Below are positions 40,076-45,539 of a DNA stretch of 64,000 nt, one piece after another. A program made the translations under genes and the position numbers. The stretch comes from Symbiodinium natans. Its lineage: Eukaryota; Sar; Dinophyceae; Suessiales; Symbiodiniaceae. Under the pieces are notes generated by a model, which saw only the letters and a program-made list of their open reading frames with translations, was not told the DNA's origin and did no database searches. How positions within the stretch are numbered: the stretch's first letter is position 1; the number at the start of each line of letters is the position of its first letter. Location: positions 62,001-126,000 of the forward strand of contig CAJNDS010000210.1 of the NCBI GenBank assembly GCA_905221605.1, given 5' to 3'.

Positions 40076-41851
40076 GCTGCCCTCTCTCTCTCTCTCTGTG
40101 TCTCGCTGCTGTCTCTCTCTGTCTCTCTCGCTTTCTCTCGCCCCGTCTCATGTCGAGCATTCCACTGGCCAGGACAAGCTTCTCAGAGTGCTCGCCGACC
40201 GCGAGAACAAGCATCGAGTAGCTCTTGCCTCGGAGCGCTGGGGCTTTTAGGGGTTTTTAGGGGGTTTAGGGATTTTAGGGTGATGGGGAATTTAGGGGTT
40301 TTAGGGCTTTAGGTGTTTTAGGGGCTTAAGTGGTTTAGGGGATGTAGGTGTTGAGGGGCTTGAGGTGGTTTAGGGGGGTTTTCGTGTTTTTTGAGCGGCT
40401 CATTCCGGGCTCGGGGGTTCAGAGGTTGGGCAACCCCCAAGGATTCGAAGACCTGAAGCAGTGAAGAGTTTATGGGGGTACGAAGAGGCTTTCAAGTTGA
40501 TATTGATGGAAGTTCCGAGTTAGTCGAGGATCCTCACACAAACTCCCCCAACTGGGTGGGAGTCGTTTTGAATTAGTGTCGGGTTCTCTTCTTCATAAAG
40601 CGGTTCCAGTGCAACAGGTATCAGTACGGAATAGCCCCCACGGTGCTTCCTCCCCCTTCTCGACTACGCTCTCCTTGCCCTTGACTGAGCGCCAGGTCGG
40701 CGTCAGCGTGGCGAGTGGTGACCCTATCGACCCTGCCATCGAGGGTCTGGGGGCTCAGGAGCAGAAGGTCTATATACACACAATTATGCTCGTATTATTG
40801 ATATTGATGAAGTTGGGTACTTTTAGTTGCCTATTTTTGTGGCTAGCCCTACAAACCCTACACCCTCAACCCTAAACTCTTAACCCTCACAGCCCTAAAC
40901 ACCCCCAAGTTCTTCGGAACTCTGAGGTATTTACGACAACTTCCTGGTGAAGAAGCAGATGCTTGGCCTGGTCTAAGCCTGAGACGCGGCGTGTTCACGA
41001 AGGAGCCTAGGGGTTTAGGGACCCTAAACCCTAAGCCCTAAACCCTAAACCCTAAACCCCAAACCCCAAACCCCAAACCCCAAACCCTAAACCCTAAAGG
41101 GGTGTAGGGTTTGGGGGCTTACAGGGATTTAGGGGTTCGGGGCCCCTTCCTCTTCATCAGCAACGGCTCGTCCCCCAAGCAGCAAGGAGCAGAAGGCAAG
41201 CCGCGAGCGCGCCTTGAATGGGCCGTTTAACTAGCTGAAGAATCTACAGGCCCCAAAGTCCCAAGTCCTCAAACTCCAAACACTTAAACCCACCCTCAAC
41301 CCTAAACCCTAGACCCTACACCCTAGACCCTAAACCCTAAGCCCTAAACTCTAAATCCTAAACCCTAAACCCTAAACCCCAAACCCCAAACCCCAGACCC
41401 CTCTGATTCAGGCACCAGTGCTGGCTGAGCAGCTTTTGCTCGTGGACGAGGCGCAGCGTTGGTTCGGGTTCTGGGGGTCGGGGTTTTAGGGAAGGGGCCG
41501 TTCCCCTTAAACACTAAACCCTAAAAATACTGAGTCCTAAGCCCTAAGCCGTAAGCCCTAAGCCCTAAGCCCTAAACCCTAAACTAAACCCTAAACCCCG
41601 GATGTACCCTCTACCCCGCACCCTAAACCTAAGGCCCTAAATCCTAAGCCTGAATCCTCAAGCGTTTCAAGCGCTAAATCTTGAACCTCCTTGGGCCCCC
41701 AATGCCGAACACCCCCCCCCCCCCCGCCAAACACCCAAAACCCCTTAAACCCTCCAGGCTGCCTGGTTTGGAGGCCCCTGAAAACCCTGAAGAGAGCCAG
41801 GTCATCCGAGCTGGCAAGTCCATGAAGAGCGATGGCGGTATGCAGGGATAG
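13308..41851 (+). CDS. CCT6: T-complex protein 1 subunit zeta (chaperonin CCT6), 32 exons
   Basis: CCT6 is one of eight subunits of the cytosolic chaperonin TRiC/CCT, which folds actin, tubulin and other proteins using ATP. Thirty-two exons of 25-79 bp, joined by eye, give 1653 bases: 551 codons including the TAG, close to the 530-540 residues usual for the family. Order and spacing match CCT6 throughout: [36 protein letters not shown], the ATP-site [78 protein letters not shown] and LLVDE. No frameshift or stop is needed. Coding sequence fills under 6% of the 28.5 kb. Intron 18 (6 kb) contains another gene's exons; intron 19 (9.2 kb) contains an LTR element. Donors: 17 GC, 9 GT, 5 GA. Exon details follow in three entries. 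Confidence 0.95.
13545..13630. repeat. CT-rich microsatellite
   Basis: (CT)n with CCCT interruptions directly upstream of CCT6 exon 2. Confidence 0.85.
13863..13903. repeat. TTTAGGG tract in CCT6 intron 2
   Basis: Six units in the orientation opposite to the array that follows in the same intron. Confidence 0.9.
13995..14215. repeat. CCCTCAA array flanked by CCCTAAA, CCT6 intron 2
   Basis: About seventeen CCCTCAA units in the middle with CCCTAAA at both edges: a locally homogenised variant. Confidence 0.9.
14310..14595. repeat. CCCTAAGA 8-bp variant array, CCT6 intron 2
   Basis: CCCTAAA and CCCTAAAA units give way to about twenty copies of the 8-bp CCCTAAGA, ending six bases before the exon 3 acceptor. 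Confidence 0.9.
14718..14985. repeat. TTTAGGG arrays in CCT6 intron 3
   Basis: Two tracts (14718-14797 and 14920-14985) separated by GGG-rich unique sequence. Confidence 0.85.
15603..15652. repeat. TTTAGGG tract in CCT6 intron 4
   Basis: Degenerate units shortly before the C-rich acceptor tract of exon 5. Confidence 0.85.
15762..15807. repeat. TTTAGGG tract abutting CCT6 exon 5
   Basis: The repeat starts within a few bases of the exon 5 donor, so intron 5 is almost immediately telomere-type sequence. Confidence 0.9.
16205..16560. repeat. degenerate GTACAA-type AT-rich repeat, CCT6 intron 6
   Basis: Irregular copies of TAGTACAA / ATGGTACA / ACAATA over about 350 bp. It contains inverted copies (TTGTAC and GTACAA) able to pair. 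Open frames on either strand are repeat translations. Confidence 0.75.
16735..16970. repeat. CGCCGGCCCC minisatellite with poly-C and poly-A, CCT6 intron 6
   Basis: About twenty units of roughly 10 bp (CGCCGGCCCC), then a run of C and a run of A. Proline/alanine-rich open frames across it are not genes. Confidence 0.85.
17138..17207. repeat. TTTAGGG array in CCT6 intron 7
   Basis: About nine units, starting 13 bases after the exon 7 donor. Confidence 0.9.
17529..21188 (+). CDS. CCT6: CCT6 exons 8-18 (intermediate and apical domains)
   Basis: Exons with donor: 8, 17529-17579 ([19 protein letters not shown]); 9, 18276-18340 (GC); 10, 18659-18725 (GT, where the intron starts directly with GTTTAGGG); 11, 19271-19347 ([21 protein letters not shown]); 12, 19550-19616 ([16 protein letters not shown]); 13, 19755-19779 ([10 protein letters not shown]); 14, 20160-20206 ([17 protein letters not shown]); 15, 20557-20609 ([19 protein letters not shown]); 16, 20864-20906 ([16 protein letters not shown]); 17, 21017-21055 ([15 protein letters not shown]); 18, 21114-21188 ([22 protein letters not shown]). 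Intron 17 is only 58 bp. The phases of adjacent exons agree at every junction. Confidence 0.9.
18511..18620. repeat. CCCTGAA / CCCTAAA array in CCT6 intron 9
   Basis: About fifteen units, mostly CCCTGAA outside and CCCTAAA inside. Confidence 0.9.
18726..18788. repeat. TTTAGGG array forming the start of CCT6 intron 10
   Basis: Exon 10 ends CTG and the intron continues GTTTAGGGTTTAGGG, so the GT donor itself is part of the telomere-type repeat. Confidence 0.9.
19428..19522. mobile_element. short inverted-repeat element, family A (CCT6 intron 11)
   Basis: Starts CATTTGGGGGTTTACGAAAA and ends TTTTTAGAAACACCCAT, its approximate complement. The interior has short GGGG/CCCC boxes. See the family finding. 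Confidence 0.6.
19844..19960. mobile_element. short inverted-repeat element, family A (CCT6 intron 13)
   Basis: 117 bp, starts CATGGGTATTTCCCCAAAAT and ends ATTTGCGGAAACCCCCCATG, a clear inverted pair. It is directly followed by the CCCTAAA array. Confidence 0.65.
19964..20155. repeat. CCCTAAA array in CCT6 intron 13
   Basis: About 27 units, one of the longest uniform tracts in the gene, ending close to the exon 14 acceptor. Confidence 0.95.
20230..20352. repeat. TTTAGGG array in CCT6 intron 14
   Basis: About seventeen units with a GGGTCTA variant block at its right end. Confidence 0.95.
20377..20493. mobile_element. short inverted-repeat element, family A (CCT6 intron 14)
   Basis: Starts GAGGGTTTCCGAAGTTAGGG and ends TTTTTGGAAACCCCCATG. 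It has the family interior: a TTTTTGGGGTGCTTATTATA box then CCTACTATTGGGGGTCTATA. Confidence 0.65.
21687..21797. mobile_element. short inverted-repeat element, family A (CCT6 intron 18)
   Basis: Starts CATATGGGGGTTTACGAGAA and ends TTATTTTCGTAAACTCCCAC. The interior reads CTTCTTGGGGTGCTT and CTTCTATTTGGGGGTGTTTA, closely matching the copies at 56006 and 60968. Confidence 0.75.
21846..23703 (+). CDS. exons of an unidentified gene nested in CCT6 intron 18
   Basis: Splice-bounded coding exons on the same strand as CCT6: 21846-21951 (includes [18 protein letters not shown]); 22110-22154 ([15 protein letters not shown]); about 22341-22415 ([20 protein letters not shown] and on); about 22724-22778 ([19 protein letters not shown]); 22873-22947 ([20 protein letters not shown] and on); 23053-23148 ([17 protein letters not shown]); about 23350-23703 (includes [20 protein letters not shown] and ends GPVTF, TGA). 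CCCTAAA arrays separate them, as in CCT6. Composition and the long last exon leave little doubt it is coding. I do not recognise the family. None of these segments fits CCT6, whose sequence skips from exon 18 to 19 without a gap. No start codon found. Confidence 0.65.
22215..22335. repeat. CCCTAAA array
   Basis: About seventeen units with CCCTCAG/CCCTAAG variants at the right end, between exons of the nested gene. Confidence 0.9.
22432..22562. repeat. CCCTAAA array
   Basis: About seventeen units, with a TGATCAACCCTCAA interruption. Confidence 0.9.
22779..22871. repeat. CCCTAAA array between two nested-gene exons
   Basis: The intron of about 94 bp between 22778 and 22873 is almost wholly CCCTAAA repeat, ending CCCTAAG, whose AG serves as the acceptor. 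A telomere-type tract therefore constitutes the whole intron. Confidence 0.85.
24223..24405. repeat. GGTCAATCGGCACCAGTGTT tandem repeat
   Basis: Six to seven imperfect copies, 25-37 bp apart, of a TTTCGGTCAATCGGCACCAG unit. Confidence 0.8.
24467..24560. mobile_element. probable family A short element
   Basis: Shares the interior boxes (TACTGGGGTCCTGATTATAAG, one base different per copy; CCTACTATTGGATCTA) and ends CCCCTGTTTCGAAAAC. The termini are more diverged than in other copies. Confidence 0.45.
24628..24735 (+). other. exon-like fragment, unidentified
   Basis: Reads [20 protein letters not shown] then [15 protein letters not shown] with protein-like acidic composition, between CCCTAAA and TTTAGGG arrays. 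It lies after the stop of the nested gene at 23703 and is not CCT6. Confidence 0.35.
24755..24847. repeat. TTTAGGG / TTGAGGG array
   Basis: Mixed TTTAGGG and TTGAGGG units. Confidence 0.85.
25060..25460. other. low-complexity stretch, no gene assigned
   Basis: Contains a CACCAT/ATCACC microsatellite near 25285-25330. Two overlapping frames are open and S/T/P/H-rich, so neither is convincing. Confidence 0.5.
25625..25848. repeat. CCCTAAA array in CCT6 intron 18
   Basis: About thirty units, mostly perfect CCCTAAA on the right, with CCCTTCA/CCCTGAA on the left. Confidence 0.95.
25965..26105. repeat. AAAGAAACCC / GAAGAAACCC degenerate repeat
   Basis: Around a dozen 9-10 bp units of the AAGAAACCC type. 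Confidence 0.7.
26380..27215. other. unique sequence without telomere repeats, no gene assigned
   Basis: Lies at the end of CCT6 intron 18. Overlapping open frames in several phases, for example one with [20 protein letters not shown], but no recognised domain and no clear exon structure. It could hold part of another gene. Confidence 0.4.
27219..41851 (+). CDS. CCT6: CCT6 exons 19-32 (apical to C-terminal equatorial domain)
   Basis: Exons with donor: 19, 27219-27259 ([15 protein letters not shown]); 20, 36492-36559 (GC); 21, 36826-36860 ([13 protein letters not shown]); 22, 37198-37224 ([11 protein letters not shown]); 23, 37762-37830 ([13 protein letters not shown] and on; GC); 24, 38002-38052 ([19 protein letters not shown]); 25, 38555-38596 ([16 protein letters not shown]); 26, 38910-38972 (GC); 27, 39473-39544 ([22 protein letters not shown]); 28, 40173-40217 ([17 protein letters not shown], least certain end); 29, 40696-40744 (GT); 30, 40927-40970 ([16 protein letters not shown]); 31, 41412-41450 ([15 protein letters not shown]); 32, 41801-41851 ([19 protein letters not shown]). 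Confidence 0.9.
27559..27563. repeat. candidate target-site duplication CCCTA (left)
   Basis: CCCTA before the left LTR is repeated after the right LTR. Because the insertion lies in a CCCTAAA array, the match is weaker evidence than usual. Confidence 0.6.
27564..27866 (-). repeat. 3' LTR
   Basis: 303 bp, on the minus strand starting TGCGGAGCTGCAGC and ending GGTTGCCCCCCGTA. No difference seen from the copy at 36145-36447. Confidence 0.9.
27867..27876 (-). promoter_or_regulatory. polypurine tract
   Basis: The sense strand reads ACAGGGGGAG immediately before the 3' LTR, in the expected place for plus-strand priming. The palindrome CCTAGGAAATCCTAGG lies just upstream. Confidence 0.75.
28238..30409 (-). 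CDS. retrotransposon ORF2 / readthrough extension with three CCCH zinc fingers
   Basis: 723 codons from the first ATG after the amber stop, in the same frame as ORF1 with no other stop between, so it may be expressed by stop readthrough or as a separate protein. Three C-x8-C-x5-C-x3-H fingers are present: near residue 308 ([17 protein letters not shown] and FIH), 340 ([20 protein letters not shown]) and 366 ([20 protein letters not shown]). A lysine-rich segment follows near 560-640 ([20 protein letters not shown]), with likely nuclear-localisation character. Ends KKK then stop. No reverse transcriptase or integrase signature. The slightly different finger spacing from ORF1 suggests divergence of duplicated zinc-finger modules. 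Confidence 0.8.
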   Translation of the reverse strand: MMEFLQAATCADQLEVLWRRMDDDADEEVDPTGMVLEIPEQQDAVLDQGNNESLIPIEDAGGETIGDTGRDGKAPEVSPEEETSSGSSRLAGTRIFLWSVYSRVASNFSTQDRTTGKIKGYPGEGPNNGDNPSSKRNLPWISEDYLDEVVSKKMERSSDMDGLDGFVPGSEGPFEKVEVENVTASKILMALWKKGYRAGYRRLCRLNVSGCKVGAMKHPIKRVQKIGTRKAFMKKFNVFGSSQRGSGAGGKPIMKVVGPRPGFPAVLQASSTDSTLGEGSSPQAHGNVHVEQNRPMDRYEAERLEKRKKGFCYWFSKGKDRCKFGEDCKFIHSEDDVVLHSYWCKYYVAGRPCFAGKKCAFSHDATGVRCIQFAQSGKCRYGDRCVFEHGDPLDEQRPRSPRTPPRDGPRRSSGAKGGEKEISPEQFDDGEEYSMTYDDDTKMAELLMEAISFLSNGKTDLARAEADPLFKLLKFNGDTDQMDREWVSWTTGMLSVLELHEIVKSYEVSLAEVEEWVNDLRIWFERANVGEEKDPKRGKKRSLERESSKDIPAEKEVVETSETEVAVEEEVKKVKKKRKTAVIEDPYTLLVPKPKKMPATIEKGGSSSNAVVSAGEKASKMRTKSNVGGKTKKKEKSQSPKKEEVVVVKGPEEKDRPSDVDAQASTAVSAELGQSCQAIEDAKREGLVSSIQRCVQDPVLAVSDLEYILLQLHLSIANHRKKK
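30428..30430 (-). other. in-frame amber stop between ORF1 and ORF2
   Basis: The sense strand reads CTC TAG CAG CAC GGG. The CAG after UAG matches the first half of the tobamovirus-type CAR-YYA readthrough context but not the second half. Confidence 0.8.
30428..36076 (-). CDS. retrotransposon ORF1, Gag-like candidate with WW, S1-like and three CCCH zinc fingers
   Basis: 1882 codons starting 69 bp after the LTR. Domains by eye: WW-like, residues about 222-250 ([16 protein letters not shown]); S1-like RNA-binding, about 662-730 ([20 protein letters not shown]); a Trp/Gly-rich patch, about 740-785; three C-x7-C-x5-C-x3-H fingers near 974 ([19 protein letters not shown]), 1065 ([19 protein letters not shown]) and 1117 ([20 protein letters not shown]); a SAM-like helical stretch near 1252-1296 ([20 protein letters not shown]). 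The N-terminal third is acidic and probably disordered. The make-up points to RNA binding, a plausible nucleocapsid role. It ends at TAG 30428-30430, followed in frame by ORF2. No enzymatic motif seen. Confidence 0.85.
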   Translation of the reverse strand: MPSPKRWLQPSSDGGQNGGAGNGAAESLGERAVLEEVMPGAEEHLEEALVAEDSNVGMNPNVDMVSNAEAEGRAVSVSPKPGEKRSWDATGGIDREMEVTVLRVLHKHGYQPSTSTSGRMVDQGSQTNLSGEVLQAARRPLNKIKGDPWASSLGGGSGYEQKGADSFEAAPTAEYAMGEEEILQMEAERLRQLSEEEDEMHQVSERDGFRKDEHLIKACDGTTWEWHFHEDGRQYYYCLDTQESKWTLSDVGEKVKSDNVVGSPSGNGLEVETELGPLSTTPTPESTKAFQGSVNSVGEKDFSSTIRDSGPRAGGDAPTSGSPDEEGISGNRADIAEAQHLDREEMEALSEGVAAVESVGPEEKMPNVEIGIVSAAEERVVDVVPVVQEDGPGDLDDGGKKSCVTPEEVSSVGANDSAIQGKKETSETAGDTVDRKDEAWSANEARVNVPDSTWSAEKARVEAHMVSRSADDCNNGAQVSVAADDGGSQVDALVQPEVSSEERNVEGYTGANEAAVVNNSGDSLLETMEPKEPAVEENVPTADDQSNSPVVEENLPAAEGLKKDSNGGSTPRKGEVLPSESSPEVDTERTAADEARPLAGKKEGPESLEHKMDDLVELVPEQDEQCDPKVETKDVPGADDTEMVSEEHAKKVPRAGSLESPGKHCYQEGDEISGLVRCINGYGAFLDHGDMNVLIPAEGNNAHQFKFGDTVNGTVKRVEDDGTIILDTFLVLEEDEEDSSSTLRKWKDSGWGTWWTGSWQTGQWYQGSDGQWDWKSEERQSREWFADSKTSSKEQEEAEQKQLYGEKIYRNLLEDETIDNDYVGKITGMLLSRPMDVIMECIADHTFLNVEARSAYSILQSDGWKLEGTERAGLEKTITFSRKQYHNALYELARKKRRFSGPVVGETVAMLLSKGKDELWNELWLDTKRFLQELDGAIEEMSKRENRPMEAYMDPDQYKKAHMTPKTVSPGHSKLCRFFNQGRCRNGDGCSYEHRRYGEGWPEGEPTEPRNSQKTGDEDGDIGGPPTDEGAVDEVQQEREDSAFRAQYNYGKGTSKGEPTLGETKKRLCLYYNQGGCKYGTACRYLHDDDMALEGTWEPGKSWDNASRKALRDAGFHHCCFDYYLKGRCRVRFGCKYSHEEMSEDRLAQLKHLVNVANHVSFQRGRGLEIPDRNAFQPPVSGGAESSSSSAPKALQMTNVSQKEGEKGNLDEAEDDEQKNSVAESTGTRLQNPEEPIENWMARNEHLWVYTPHVSEVMITLGVTNVSDLQEFIFVEDLVDKGINKVTACKILQLVGGVRYRPGGPEKAVPSDASVRAQQSSGSKEAGREAVRTLTQMREAEGSGAKTMPRGSYRELFDKVRYRDAWTLAQRSPLCVQKLQLVGVGMPPVNPPTKKYRSRSNPVKRGRPLLDKKQVRQVPRSRSQRRAQPAEVVEKPKPLELKPRGGLSYRFSRAWADVVDDDDQAEALVSYAASSSDSSEEETNAVQRMREIFLQERDSQRTAIRGNVPMGGSSGPNDGQKKSVHLGEERDKASRGETRQEVTSQVFSLPQPSRRTEQSQKRARDGSVIVGSLAVGSTDEALPGQGVAGQVNVSGSAQVLPGQEVAGQETALEGAVQIPGEETDQNEGEGGSNELRGDGAKTLDVRPVKNVPQQLLVKGLLNRIYWKVAVGKLPVGHKDYQKGSNKMDRNLVISMSSEGASEQDMNLALEDDADQKMDDGALVVMAYDPGTLIQSATTIWVMRRGLADRAIWPAIATAAQRICAEMVQVDELNAQLNTGRLLFERRDQGHYGDLHHSFHEDPCLPAVGNYPLSVMGALLSPGLEKEFRNTEKFGTAMEAIAYDWSRSPGMEVHVELMARVANLVAPFLRLGGQGTVVNSEFL
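36133..36144 (-). promoter_or_regulatory. primer-binding site, half-tRNA initiator Met type
   Basis: Directly after the 5' LTR the sense strand reads GGTTATGAGCCC. Its complement, GGGCTCATAACC, is the anticodon arm and loop (CAT anticodon) of initiator tRNA-Met. Drosophila copia primes with a tRNA-Met fragment cut in this loop, so the same mechanism is inferred here. Confidence 0.75.
36145..36447 (-). repeat. 5' LTR
   Basis: Partner of 27564-27866. It starts TG but ends TA rather than the usual CA. Confidence 0.9.
36448..36482. repeat. CCCTAAA tract, right half of the array split by the LTR element
   Basis: Continues the array at 27508-27563 across the insertion. Its end is ten bases before the CCT6 exon 20 acceptor. 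Confidence 0.85.
36603..36655. repeat. TTTAGGG array in CCT6 intron 20
   Basis: Seven units. Confidence 0.9.
37315..37453. repeat. CCCTAAA array in CCT6 intron 22
   Basis: About twenty units, CCCTAAG variants at the right end. Confidence 0.95.
37905..37960. repeat. TTTAGGG tract in CCT6 intron 23
   Basis: Eight units, with one TATAGGG. Confidence 0.9.
38080..38247. repeat. TTTCAGGG / TTTAGGG mixed array in CCT6 intron 24
   Basis: Units alternate between TTTAGGG, TTCAGGG and TTTCAGGG. Confidence 0.85.
38333..38434. mobile_element. short inverted-repeat element, family A (CCT6 intron 24), reverse orientation
   Basis: Starts ATGGAGGTTTGCGATAATGA and ends AATATCGTAAAGCCCCA. Interior boxes appear in the complementary sense (GACCCCTAGTCTAGG, AGATCCCCCTTATA). 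Confidence 0.6.
39253..39456. repeat. CCCTAAG variant array in CCT6 intron 26
   Basis: About 28 units, nearly all CCCTAAG rather than CCCTAAA, with three CCCTAAA at the right end. A complete local replacement of the unit. Confidence 0.95.
39605..39710. repeat. CCCTAAA array in CCT6 intron 27
   Basis: About fifteen units with CCCTGAA and CCCTAGA variants. Confidence 0.9.
39995..40140. repeat. CT microsatellite in CCT6 intron 27
   Basis: (TCTC)n with CGCTGCC interruptions, just upstream of exon 28. Confidence 0.85.
41020..41095. repeat. CCCTAAA / CCCCAAA array in CCT6 intron 30
   Basis: Includes four CCCCAAA units in a row. Confidence 0.85.
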
Positions 41852-41984
41852 GGCTCAAACTCGGCCCCACTGAGCATCGGCCGGCCTGTGGTACGAGATA
41901 GCCATGGAAGCAGGCGAGTGCCATCGTAGAAGCTCCTAAGGGCATGGGTCATGTCGATAAACATAAGCAACACACACACATAAT

Positions 41985-42640
<656 letters not shown>

Positions 42641-43065
42641 TGCAGGTGTCAGTATCTTATGTGTGTGTATACCTTTTCAATCCAAGACCACCGTATGTTC
42701 GCGAAGTCGGCTCTTATGTCGGCGAACCTGCGAACACGGGAGTCCCACAAGGCCCCCGCAGTCCCAGCAGAGGGGATCTTGCAAGTCTCGCCACTTCTGG
42801 CTCTCGTGCCCGCCATGCTTGTCTGTGTAGGGAAACAGCTTCGGCCAGTGTCACCGGATGCAATCGACATCCGCCAGGAGGGATCTGCACTTGCGCATCG
42901 CCAGTGGTCTCAGTTCCGAATCGCATCTTTGCTTTGGTGCAGGTTCACTCTGCAACCCGACTAGTGCGGCAGGATGCAGATGGGGTGCACGACAGAAAAA
43001 GCCCTCTTTGAGCGCTTGCTTTGAGCGATGTTCTGACGGCAAGTGTGTAGCTCTGAAGCGAAGGT

Positions 43066-43160
43066 CCTGTTGGCATCTGCCTGGCAAGTCCAACCCTAAA
43101 CCCTAAAGCCTAAACCCTGTTGGCATCTGCTTGGTAAGTCCAACCCTAAACCCTAAACCC
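43066..43160. repeat. tandem duplicate of a 50-bp segment ending in a donor-like site
   Basis: CCTGTTGGCATCTGC then CTGGCAAGTCCAACCCTAAA at 43066 is repeated 50 bp later with TTGGTAAGTCCAACCCTAAA. The two copies differ by GC versus GT at the donor-like position. Confidence 0.8.
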
Positions 43161-43286
43161 CAAAGCGTGTGCAGACTTTTCCGCCGTTCGGTATTCGTCA
43201 TTCATGGAGTGAAGCTCATGTGGATTTAGCCGAAGCCCAGGAGCCATGAACATTTTGGGCGTTGTTCTACATTGAGGCGTCCCCTA

Positions 43287-43382
43287 GTATATGTATGAAT
43301 ATGTATATATATATATATATATACATACACGGTGTATGTATGTATATATATATATATGTATTCTATATATATATATATATGT

Positions 43383-43433
<51 letters not shown>

Positions 43434-43450
43434 GCATCCATACTTATACA
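43287..43450. repeat. TA/TATATG microsatellite
   Basis: Second block of (TA)n and TATATG repeats. Open frames are artefacts. Confidence 0.9.
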
Positions 43451-43794
43451 TGCATGCATACCTTTTGTGCGGAGTTTTTTTTTAAACATGCCAAAAAGGG
43501 GGATCCTAATCTATAGCGGCCAGCCCCACAAGCAGAAAAGCACGACAGAGACTCACCTGCCCATCTCGCGTGGAGCATGGCGGGAAGCTCGCACTGCAGA
43601 CTGTAGAGGGTTTAGGGCTTAGGGTTTAGGGTTTAGGAGGGTTCTCTACTGCTTGCTTAAGCCCCCCCCCCCCAAAGCAACAGAATACAAGCTCTGCGGA
43701 AGGATGTCTTCTTTTTTTATTTTTATTTTTTCTGGGGTTCTTGAGAATATAGTAGGTTTGGGCTGCCCATGACCTCCACACTTTCCAGAAGTAG

Positions 43795-44370
43795 GCCAAG
43801 GAGGCTCAGGGCGGTGATGACGCCTTTGAGACGGTCTCTAGACTGTCGCGGTACCAAGTTTCGAGCGCACTGCTGGAGTGGGCAGGAGAAATTTCTTGGC
43901 TCCGAGGCATAGAACATGGGGCCTGGGCAAACTTTCCCTTCCCGAAACGCGAACCCACATAGGTTGAAACCTTAAAACCCGAAACCCTAAACCCTAAACC
44001 CCTAAACCCTGAACCCTGAACCCTAAACCCTAAACCCTAAACCCTAAACCCTAAACCCTAAACCCTAAACCCTAAACTGTCGGGCCTGTGAAGAGCATGG
44101 GCCCAACACAGGCACTCGGAAGGACTGGCAGATCCTCGGGCTGCTGTTGGAACCTCGAAGCCCTGAACCCTCAATTCAAAACCCTGGAATCCTCGGGTTT
44201 AGGGTTTGGGGGTTAGGGTTTCGGGTTTCGGGTTTCGGATTTAGAGTTTAGGCTTTAGGGTTAGGGATAAACAGCTGGCAAGAAGAAGAAGCCCAAAACC
44301 CATAGGGGCAACATAGCAAGCTGCACGCTTAGCTTCTTCAGGACGGCCGTGCCGTCGAGATGACCAGAGG
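43795..44370 (+). other. exon-like fragments, unidentified
   Basis: Plus-strand, splice-bounded peptides: 43795-43836 (AKEAQGGDDAFET, before GT); near 44120-44155 (TRKDWQILGLLLE); 44341-44367 (DGRAVEMTR, after CTTCAG). A CCCTAAA array at 43975-44080 lies between. They may be exons of one gene downstream of CCT6; the family is not recognised. Confidence 0.3.
43975..44080. repeat. CCCTAAA array
   Basis: About fifteen units. Confidence 0.9.
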
Positions 44371-45162
44371 CACAAACTTTTTAGGGGTTTTAGGGGACAT
44401 CTGGGAGTTTAGACTGAGGGTATAGGGTGTAATTGGGTTTAGGGTTCAAAGGCAGTTATAATTGGGTTTAAGAGACCTGGGGGTTTAGAGTTAGGGTTTA
44501 GGGTGTTTAGGGTTTAAGGGCAGTTCTCTGAATCATGGTGACATGTGGGTTCTTTTGCATACGGGAAAGCCTTAGGTCGAGGGTACTCGTTAAGGGACCA
44601 ACAACTTAGCGACTGCCATGAACTGCCCATATAGCCTTTTGAAGCAGGAAATTGCCTCAATCTACCCTTTCCGCAGGAAATGACTTTGATCACTGGGTGT
44701 ATGTATCTGTACCTGTATCTGTATCATTTCTGTATCTGTATCTGTACTGGTATCTGTATCTGCATTTGTATCTGTCAAAAGGATATATATATATATACAT
44801 ATATGTAGATACAGACATTACAAATTATATTTCAATCTATGTTTTCACATCTGTTTGTGTTTTGTGTAAAAACACATTTGAGCTCCTACCTTTCCACACT
44901 TTGAGAAGGGAGCGTGCGGGATGCTTCAGAACCCATTAAGGGGGGGGGTCGTTCCCAATCAGGGCTTACTTTCAGAGGCTTTAGGGTTTAGGGTTTAGGT
45001 GTGGACTAAGGAATCCTGTCGTAGAAAAGTGCCCCCCCCCCCCCCCCCCCCCCCCCGAGGCCCCCGCCCCTTAATTCTCTTCCCCTTCCCCCTTGCCCTA
45101 AACCCTAAACCCTAAACCCTAAACCCGAAACCCGAAACCCTAAGTTCATCACTTTCTTGCAG

Positions 45163-45535
45163 GTGCTCTGGGTAGCTGAAGCTAGTATGGACCACTTCCA
45201 CAGCACCTCACGTCCTTTTTAGAAGGTGCCGTCTTCCAACTTCCAAAAGGGAGCCCCCCCCCCCAAGAAAGGGACCCTGATTGAGAGAACTCGCCACCTG
45301 AGAGGCTCTGCCGCCGTGCCGCGGCTGGCCAGGCCTGGAGTGGAAGCTTTGTTGCTCGTAGTTCGGGTTTAGGGTTTAGGGTTTAGGGTTTAGAGTTTAG
45401 GGTTTAGGGTTTAGGGTTGAAGGTTTAGGGTTTTGGGGTTTAGGGTTTAGGGGAAGCTGGCCAACAAATGGGGGTCCTACAACGAAGGCTTTTGGGGGGA
45501 AGATGAGGAGCTACCTATGTTGGAAACTGCCCCAA
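45163..45535 (+). other. exon-like fragments, unidentified
   Basis: 45163-45213 reads VLWVAEASMDHFHSTSR after CTTGCAG. 45455-45523 reads LANKWGSYNEGFWGEDEELP and on, after GGGGAAG. Separated by a TTTAGGG array (45365-45450). Unknown family. Confidence 0.3.
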
Positions 45536-45539
45536 AAGG

